From: Micrasema longulum
Lineage: Eukaryota > Arthropoda > Insecta > Trichoptera > Brachycentridae
Assembly (NCBI GenBank): GCA_022494885.1
Contig: JAGVSM010001384.1
Span: 1-64,000, forward strand
Length of the DNA stretch: 64,000 nucleotides
Direction of reading: 5' to 3'
The notes beneath the pieces were generated by a model. That model searched no databases. It was not told the origin of the DNA and saw only the letters and a program-made list of their open reading frames with translations. Below are positions 57,159 through 64,000 of this stretch, in pieces. The translations under genes were made by a program, and so were the position numbers. The first letter of the stretch is position 1; each line of letters opens with the position of its first letter.

Positions 57159-57299
57159 AACCCACTGCACTGTGAAGAAAAATACTCTTCTTCTTCTTCT
57201 TGTGAGGTTGGACAATAGTGCTCAAAACTTGTTGTATGATTATAAAAAAAATATTTTAATCCTCTGCTCTAAGAATTCCATTCATGACTTCAGTAAAAA

Positions 57300-58180
57300 A
57301 ACTTAGGTATTATCATTCATAAGCATTTAGGGTGGCACGATCAGGTTAACGAAGTTAGTCGTAAACTTTATAGCAGTTTGCACTCACTTAAAAGATTACG
57401 GAATTTCTTGCCAATCAATGTTAAGCAAACATTAGTCCAGAGCTTACTTCTTTCACTCCTTGACTACACGGATGTATGTTATCCAGATGTTAACTGTGAA
57501 TTGCTTGAAAAGTTAGAACGAATGCAGAATATTTGTATTCGTTATATCTTTAATCTTCGCAAATTTGACCACATAACCGAGTATCGCACGCAACTACACT
57601 GGCTTAGTATCAGGCATAGAAGAAACATTCACATTCCATCACTTTTTCACAATATTTTAAATAATCCCACTTCGCCTGTTTTTCTGAGAGAGCTCATCCA
57701 ACCTCTTTCACAACACGGACTATATCTTCGTTCTAGTAACGAGAGAACCCTTTTAATACCCTGTCATCGCTCTAATTTTCTTGCCTCCTCTTTTACAGTA
57801 GTAGCCGCTCGATTGTGGAATAATCTACCCACTAATGTTAGAGACGTCCCTTCTTTATTTACATTTAAGTCAAGATTGAAATGTCACTATCTAAATATTT
57901 TAATTGTTCCTTTATCCTTCTTCTTTCCTTCCTATCCCCTCTCCTCTCTTAGTATAGTGTAAATTTGTTTAAATATATATTTATTATTGTTAATCTTTGC
58001 TTTTAATCTTTGTATAAAATTGTAAGATTCAATATGTCCATGTATTTATAATTATCTCAAACTGAACGGTTTGGGTAGGTAGGAAGAAATTGGTTTAAGG
58101 CAATATGCCCGCCCTTAAATGTATAAATATTGTATATGTATATAAAGTGTCAAATAAAATAAATAAATAAAATAAGAATA
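57300..58180 (+). pseudogene. LINE C-terminus with 3' UTR
   Basis: The open frame 57378-57962 (194 residues) is one of the longest intact in the window: LKRLRNFLPINVKQTLVQSL LLSLLDYTDVCYPD, MQNICIRYIFNLRKFDHITE YRTQLHWLS, VFLRELIQPLSQHGLYLRSS, ARLWNNLPTNVRDVPSLFTF KSRLK. It follows the RT catalytic domain of Jockey/CR1-like LINEs. It opens with a TTG rather than ATG because it is 5' truncated. The 3' UTR has an ATTGG-TTTAA-GGCAAT hairpin and a GTCAAATAAAATAAATAAAA tail. Confidence 0.85.
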
Positions 58181-58206
58181 ACGGTTTGATATATTATCAG
58201 TATCAG

Positions 58207-58395
58207 TATCGGGTTGTGGTCTCGTGGCTAGTGTCTCGGACTCACGGCTCAAAGGTCCGTAGTTTGAACCCCACTCTACCCCAACTTGATTCCCATTTTC
58301 TAATAGTAAGTTATTTACAACTCGTTGAAAATGGCCTTCAAAATTTAATACTTGGGTAAATCATACGAACGCAAATATTTATTTTTCAAAATTAA
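58207..58395 (+). repeat. SINE family A, full length
   Basis: GGGTTGTGGTCTCGTGGCTA, box B AGTTTGAACCCC, TAATAGTAAGTTATTTACAA CTCGTTGAAAATGGCC, TACTTGGGTAAATCATACGA. It is inserted just behind the LINE tail at 58180. Confidence 0.8.
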
Positions 58396-59309
58396 AAAAA
58401 CCTCAATTACAATTTAAAATATTTTAAAAAAACAGCCTGTAGGTTTAGGCGTAAATGGAACACATTAAGTTATAATTATAACAACTAATAATTTTAGACT
58501 TAACTCGATCAATCTCCTTAATCTTCACACTTGACTCTGAACTCATAAAACTAAAGAGCTAATTGAGTCATTAAATTACGTTTATTTTAAATGAGAAAAT
58601 ATCTAACCACTTATTAAAGTTAAAACTTACCGGAAACGTGAATGGATCATTTTGATCTTTCCATGTATCAAAAACGCTTTGTATGTATATTATATTATGC
58701 ATGATTTGTACTTCTATATTGTACGCACGTCATTAAATAGTCCTACTTAACGTCGAAAAATTTATAATCATATAAATTTTTACATTATAAATATTTGGAA
58801 ATTGTGAAATGCGCACGTAATAGGGAAATATTACATTCTACAAATACGTATGGACATTGAGGAGAAATGTTTTCATGCATAACTTTTAAAATTTAACTGT
58901 AAACACATATTTATTTATTTATATTTTTAAAATTTTGAATATTTTTTTTTATGCAGAATAATGTTCCCTCACTGGGGTGTCCCGTATCGAGGGAAACATT
59001 TTACAATAAGTATAATGAAACAGGTCTTATATTAGTTATTTAACATAGTTAACATAATAAGAAAATAAAAACGTAATTAATCTAACTAACCTTATTATCA
59101 TCGTAAACATAATAAGCAAAATAAACTAAAATAATCATAACATAATAAATTTATATAAACTTGCAGACAACATTTCATAATCAGGAACAATATTTTACCT
59201 ATTTGGCTTGATCTACTCATCGATCCGTGCGCAATCTACCTCCACTATCCATTTTTTTATAGCAATTTTATATTGAGAGTACTTACTAATAATAACATTA
59301 CATATTGCT
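58396..59309. other. AT-rich; one hairpin near 58950
   Basis: ATGTTCCCTC (58961) and GAGGGAAACAT (58989) form an imperfect hairpin, possibly another retroelement 3' end on the minus strand. No gene seen. Confidence 0.35.
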
Positions 59310-59545
59310 AGACGTGAGCCAGACAATCTAGAAAAGGCAATAACGTCTGGCCGAGTTGAAGGTAGGAGAAGCCGGGGTAGAATCCCATCTAGATGGGCTG
59401 ACCAAATAAAGGTGGCTACGGGGCTAAAATTTAATGAGTCAGTTCGTCGGGCTGGAGTGGAACAGACTAATCAGAAGTGTTCATGGTGATCACGATCCTC
59501 AGCGTTGAGGGACCAACTTGGAAGAAGACTAATAATTGTCACTAT
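59310..59545 (+). pseudogene. Insect non-LTR RT C-terminus
   Basis: DNLEKAITSGRVEGRRSRGR IPSRWADQIKVATG, then SVRRAGVEQ and after a frameshift SALRDQLGRRL. The LEKxIxxGKVEGxRxRGRxPxRWxDQI pattern is common at the end of insect endonuclease-reverse transcriptases. About 75 residues left. Confidence 0.8.
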
Positions 59546-60177
59546 GGACAATGGAAGTAGATTGTACACTTAAACCGAGTAGTAGACTAATCCTCATTGA
59601 CCGAAAGTTGTATTAATTTTAAGTTGTTTTTGCAGCATCATGGTGGAGTATCTAGTAACTCTTGTATTTGTGTAATGAATTATGGAAGGTAGAGAATAAT
59701 GTTTGTGTGCGTACAATACCAGAGCTTTTACATAAAGTTGTTTTACAGATGATGTAACATTAATATTTACCAATATACCTAGGGAGCTAGTTCTGATTAG
59801 GACTCTTAAGATAATTTTTATTAAAACTTTTTGTGCAATGATTATTTTTATTGTCCCTATTAACAATGTTGGTCCTGCAAAATAACTACTTTTGAGTAGA
59901 GCAATTCAAAGTTAGTTTAACAAACACTTTTGCTGTTGCATGGACAAAGCTATTACTACCGACAATATTAGCCTAGAAACTGACTAAATACGATGATTTT
60001 TAATCAAATAAATTATTGTTACTTTTTATTGTGATTCTATTTACAATTGTAATTCCTTGATAATTAGCTAAAGTTCCTATAACGTTCATTGAAGAACTGT
60101 CACATATAAATTATATACAGTTTAAAGTAGGTTTGAGGTCTTGGATTAGCATGAAAAGAGCAGATAGACACATTCAT
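59546..60177. other. AT-rich sequence, no gene seen
   Basis: A 90-codon minus-strand frame at 59594-59866 matches nothing recognised. Confidence 0.4.
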
Positions 60178-60712
60178 TAAAAAAACAATTGAGTTACATG
60201 ATCGCCTTCTGGGGAACTGGCAACCAGACAGACATAACAAGAATACAAAGACAACAAAATAAAATTCTTAAACTAACATATAACCTACCCTACCTGACCT
60301 CTACGACTGAACTGTACAAAAAAACACACCAGTTTGACATAAACTACTTGACTAAAATTGAGACCTTAAAAATTGTGCACAAAATAACACTGGGAAACAT
60401 ACAAGACGACGACATAATATTAGCCAAAAATGCTGACATACACAAATATAACACCAGACAACAACAACACTATCATATTGAAAAAGCAAAAACAAACACA
60501 GGACAGTCAAAAATACTACATAATGGACTTAAACACTACAACGACCTACCTTACTACTTGAAAACTTTTAATGGAGACAAATTTAAAATCAATCTAAAAA
60601 AGCACATGATGACTGAACTAACTAGACTAGACGTGACATAAAATGACTAGACAATATTAAATTTCTAATGTAACCCTAACGGGTTTTTTTAAAATTGTAA
60701 ATAAATAAAAAA
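60178..60712 (+). pseudogene. LINE C-terminus with 3' UTR, recent family
   Basis: The open frame 60189-60641 (150 residues) reads MIAFWGTGNQTDITRIQRQQ NKILKLTYNLPYL, KIETLKIVHKITLGN, HKYNTRQQQHYH, GLKHYNDLPYYLKTF and ends LTRLDVT. It is rich in Lys, Asn and Gln, fitting the A-rich coding strand. The 3' UTR has AACCC-TAAC-GGGTT and a TAAATAAATAAAAAATTT tail. Copies at 16708 (very close), 46775 and 24370. Confidence 0.85.
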
Positions 60713-61084
60713 TTTAAAAAATGCATACTGAAAATAAATCATATTTTCGTAATATCAGCATATGTTAATTTTGTTTTTCTTTTTTTTTTTTTTTTTCATG
60801 GTCATGTCATACCATATATATATGCCATAAACTTTTTAATAATTAAAAAAGGAATGGCCTACTCTCAGACGCTGAAGTCTTTGTGGGAATTTTTTCCAAT
60901 TCATGTTACAGCTGAATTTCAGTATGTATTTTTCTAAAGTGTATTTTTGTAATTATATTTCTTTGTAAATAATATATGTATGGAAAAATAAACAATTTTT
61001 TATTTTTTTTAATATGCAAAACATAAAAACGAACCAAATAGCGGTAATAATAAAAAACCCTAGTTAAGTGCATGCCTAGTATTT
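60713..61084. other. AT-rich sequence, no gene seen
   Basis: Long T run at about 60778-60798. No frame or repeat match. Confidence 0.5.
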
Positions 61085-61180
61085 TATTGTGTATTGTATT
61101 TTAATAAGTTTTGGCTTCGGCTAGAAGAGAAGCCGAAAATCCGTTCCAGTTTCGGCAGAAAATCAGGTTTCAGTCGGTGA
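61085..61180 (+). repeat. Repeat I
   Basis: TTTTGGCTTCGGCTAGAAGA GAAGCCGAAAATCCGTTCCA then TTTCGGCAGAAAATCAGGTTTCAGTCGGTGACT in pieces, parallel to 56815-56890. Confidence 0.5.
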
Positions 61181-61884
61181 CTAAAAAAATATCATTGTGC
61201 TTTACATACGTAGGCATTATACAACGTTCAAAATATAAATGTGAATATTCAAATATGTTCCCCTTTAGAACCTCGAGTTACATTAAGCGCTTGTAAAAAT
61301 ATATTTTCTTGATATCAAGACCATTTCACACTTCTCCATAATATTATTAAACCTTACAGGTCTTCTCGCTATAAAAAAGGTATAAATAAGGCACAAAAAG
61401 AATCTTAGTTGGATCAAAATGTAGCGTGTATTTACGATAATTAATAAACATTCGTACAAATAACAATTCGGAAGAATTTTATACTTCTATAAAAGGTAAA
61501 AAGTCATTTTATTTTTAATTCTTATTGATTTTTGCACTTTACTAAACCAATACTTTTATTTCATTTGAGTATCAAATGTAATTATTATTTCGTATGTCAT
61601 GAGAAGTTTTGCTAATATGCTTTTAATGTATTGAACATATTTTCAATACACGGTATCAACTATTATTTTTATATTATTTATCAACTCGGCATTTAATTTG
61701 CGAAATAAAACTTTTGATGCAAAATTAATAAAACACTTCGTTTTTTATGGCACATGCGAGTTTAATTTTTATAAAACACAACTTTCGGCTTTTCAGAATT
61801 ATTACGTCATCAGGTGTTCATATGAGCTAAACCAAAATAAATATACATACAGCATAGTACTTAGGAACTGATAGATTTGAGTGG
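61181..61884. other. AT-rich sequence, no gene seen
   Basis: AACTTTCGGCTTTTCAGAAT with CGTCATCAGGTG near 61782-61818 resembles an insect repeat terminus; no partner in the window. Confidence 0.4.
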
Positions 61885-61972
61885 TAGAGATAAGGCAGGG
61901 AAGGTTTTTTTTATTTTATTTATTGGGAATATTGAAAGTTGAGGTAAAATGGGATTCGAACCACAACCCGAT
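61885..61972 (-). repeat. SINE family A fragment
   Basis: Minus strand GGGTTGTGG joined to box B TTCGAATCCC and ATTTTACCTCAACTTTCAAT. The box A half of the head is deleted. Confidence 0.5.
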
Positions 61973-61974
61973 TC

Positions 61975-63110
61975 ATCCATCTTCAACCCGATCTTCCTAT
62001 TTGACGGTGGGCTGTCCTGGGATGATGAAGTTCAGCTATCCTTCCATCTTTTCGGCGGCCTTCCTGGTAGGCTTTCAGATATAATAGTTTTTGCAAGCCT
62101 CGTATCTTCCACGTGGTCCACGTGATCCCTCCAAAAACACCTTCTGCGTTCTGCCTGCGATGAAGCGTAGAGTTTTCATTTACGCTACTCTGAGAAGGTT
62201 TTTTGTCCTGTCGGTGTCGGCTCTCACTTCCACCCCGTAGGTCATGATTCATGATGGGTCGGACGCATGTCCTGTATATCCTGGCCTTAATTTAAGGCAG
62301 CATGTGTTTGTTTCTCCATATACAGCCAGCTAGAGCTTTAACTTTATTACTCTGTGCTGTACTTCACTATATACATAGGTCAGTGTTGCTAGAGATCCCA
62401 CACCGAGGTATGTGAAACGCATGACTTGCTCAATAGGTACATTATCGATGATCACTTTGCATCTGAGTGTCTTTTTGATATGGCTAAGCATTTTGTTTTA
62501 CTGACAGAAATCATCATACTGTATTTTTTTAAAGCAAGGTAAAATCTATAAAGCATTCTCTGTAGATAATCCTCGTTTTCTGCTAATATTGTAGCGTCTT
62601 CGGTTAACATATGTAGTACCATTTATTTTTAATTTTGTAACCTAGGCCCAAAGAAGTCCCCTGTAATATTTTATCCATAATAATGTCCAAAAAGAAAGAA
62701 CTGAGACTGTCTTCCTGTTATGCTGACACCGGTTGCAATGGGTATCTCTTTTGTAAAGTCTTCATTTGCCATGATTCGTGTCTTCCCGTTCTTGTTAATA
62801 CTATGGATGCGGCCTCCGTGGTGTAGTGGTCAAGACGCTTGACTCACGCACGGAAGGTTCCGGGTTCGATTCCCGGTGAGAACACAAAATTTTTAAAATG
62901 TGATTTTTCTCAAGCCTGGTTGTTCTGTAATGTAATTCACCACTGTAATTGGGCCTCCTGGCCTGTTGTGGTGCAAAAAAAAAATGAAAAAATGAAAAAA
63001 AAAATGTTTTGAATAGTAATGCAGGAATATTATAATCTCTAATAATATTAATGACATCCTCCAGAAAAACTTTGTCAAGAGCCTTAGTCATATCTATAAA
63101 ACATAATAAA
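61975..63110 (-). pseudogene. RTE-like LINE, RT palm to C-terminus, SINE inside
   Basis: On the minus strand, reading from 63110: FIDMTKALDKVFLEDVINII RDYNIP (RT domain 3), then after the SINE: RYPLQPVSA, DSLSSFFLDIIMDKILQGTS LGLGYK (domain 4), a destroyed YADD region, QSNKVKALAGCIWRNKHM, IKARIYRTCVRPIMNHDLRG GSES, AELHHPRTAHRQIGRS. Landmarks and order agree with RTE-type insect LINEs. Many frame breaks. SINE D at 62809-63005 splits it. Confidence 0.85.
62809..63005 (+). repeat. SINE family D, full length
   Basis: GCGGCCTCCGTGGTGTAGTG head with box B GGGTTCGATTCCCGG at 62862, tRNA-Glu-like CTC loop, body TTTTTCTCAAGCCTGGTTGT, GTAATTCACCACTGTAATTG, and a long A-rich tail with TG interruptions. 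The flanks AATACTATGGATGC and AATAGTAATGC may be a decayed target duplication. Confidence 0.85.
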
Positions 63111-64000
63111 TACTTTAACTATTACTATTTTCGTATATTGAATTTTAATTCGGAAAAAAAAATTATATGCAACATGGTTGATAGAGATGTGAAAATTTTT
63201 GTTGTAGGTCATTGACGTACAACAAATTGAAAAGGTGTTCACTTTGTAAAAGTGAAAAAAGAAAGTTCGTACTATAAGGCATGAAGGGTGTCGAATGGTT
63301 GATTTATTCATTAATTATGTGTTGGGTGTAAAGTAAAAAAAACATTGTTTTTAAATATTAAAAGCGTAATATTATTTCACAAATACCGTTCGTTTAATAA
63401 ACGGTTTCGTCACGTCTAACTTTACTCAAATCATATACCTAAGTTTAATATTATTTATTAATACATTATCCAATATTGTACAGTAGTTGGTAATTCGTTT
63501 TAACGACGGAACAAGACGTGACTTGGCCCTCCCTAGTACAAAGTAACAACAAACCTTCAAAGAGTTAATATATGGTGTTCTGTAACATCCTCATACTCTG
63601 TTTTTTTAAGGTATTTGCCGAAGAGTTAAACTTAATCGGTGAGTAGCAATCCATTTATAAAACGATCAATGCGTAAATCGGGGTTAGTTTGACTGACAAT
63701 ATTGACACTGGTAACAATGCAGTGTTTATTTATTTTTAATGTGTTGACATATAAATACAAAATTTTTACATTAAAAAATCGTTTCATATCAAACAATCTT
63801 TGCCCCAATAAACGTTGATCTAATAAGAGAAGTTTGTCATCAGGTGTTAAGACAGAAGTTTTTATAAATATAAAATAGAGAGTAATATAATATCGCATAG
63901 ATAAAAAAATAAACGTGTATATATTGCTTTTAATGTTTTCTGTAAATAAAAATTATACTCAAATGTAAAAAAAATATATTTTTTAATGGATTGAAAAAAA
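63111..64000. other. AT-rich sequence, no gene seen
   Basis: A weak inverted repeat ACCGTT...AACGGT lies near 63386-63406. Minus-strand frames at 63084-63311 and 63632-63898 are not recognisable. Confidence 0.45.

Noticed and set aside
61983..62252. Possible host gene exon on the minus strand (89 residues)
   Set aside because: The residues around VRPIMNHDLRGGSESRH and HPRTAHRQIGRS are the C-terminal region of the RTE-like LINE that continues upstream.
62811..62882. tRNA-Glu-like sequence with good A and B boxes
   Set aside because: It is the head of a SINE: the same body follows in three copies, and the acceptor stem is not closed as in a true tRNA.

Overview
The window is about 70% A+T and behaves like intergenic or intronic DNA of a large, repeat-rich animal genome. 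There are no closely packed reading frames, no operons and no bacterial or phage signals. Introns cannot be placed and I see no complete host protein gene. The repeat content (several kinds of non-LTR retrotransposon, tRNA-derived SINEs, a mariner-like element with TA duplications, PIF/Harbinger- and pogo-like MITEs) points to an arthropod, most likely an insect. I cannot name the species.

Non-LTR retrotransposon debris dominates. Jockey/CR1-like 3' fragments lie near 1.4, 7.4, 10.5, 16.7, 22.99, 24.4, 29.1, 30.2, 32.6, 33.8, 36.1, 37.1, 38.2, 46.8, 48.6, 50.0, 57.0, 57.3 and 60.2 kb. L2/CR1-like pieces lie at 39.7 and 55.0 kb. RTE-like C-terminal pieces lie at 21.8, 36.6, 53.1, 53.5, 54.2, 59.3 and 62.0 kb. 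The best preserved is at 50.0-52.4 kb, with an RT core (DLKKAFDTVDHEI, VPQGSILG, YADDT) and a long 3' UTR. Many of their 3' ends carry a short hairpin before an A-rich AAAT/TAAA tail.

Four SINE families with tRNA-like heads are interspersed: A (nine copies or fragments), B (one), C (six) and D (three). DNA transposons include a dead 1.3-kb mariner-like element (19973-21275), a 924-bp pogo-like element with a MITE nested in it (31093-32016), a 153-bp PIF/Harbinger MITE (4034-4186), further inverted-repeat MITEs (15.1, 27.6 and 33.35 kb) and a 55-bp hairpin element with TA flanks (43736-43790). Unassigned families are E (about 360-380 bp, dispersed, tandem and inverted), F, G, H and I.

The few non-repeat signals are compact GC-richer islands at about 0.85-1.02, 14.56-14.78 and 40.77-41.09 kb with factor-site-like motifs, and a 197-codon open frame at 8162-8755 with a SWIM-like zinc-finger signature. 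The retroelement-encoded proteins do not form a working system here: every one is truncated or frameshifted. What the window shows is layered insertion (SINE into LINE, LINE into SINE, MITE into MITE), which gives relative ages.
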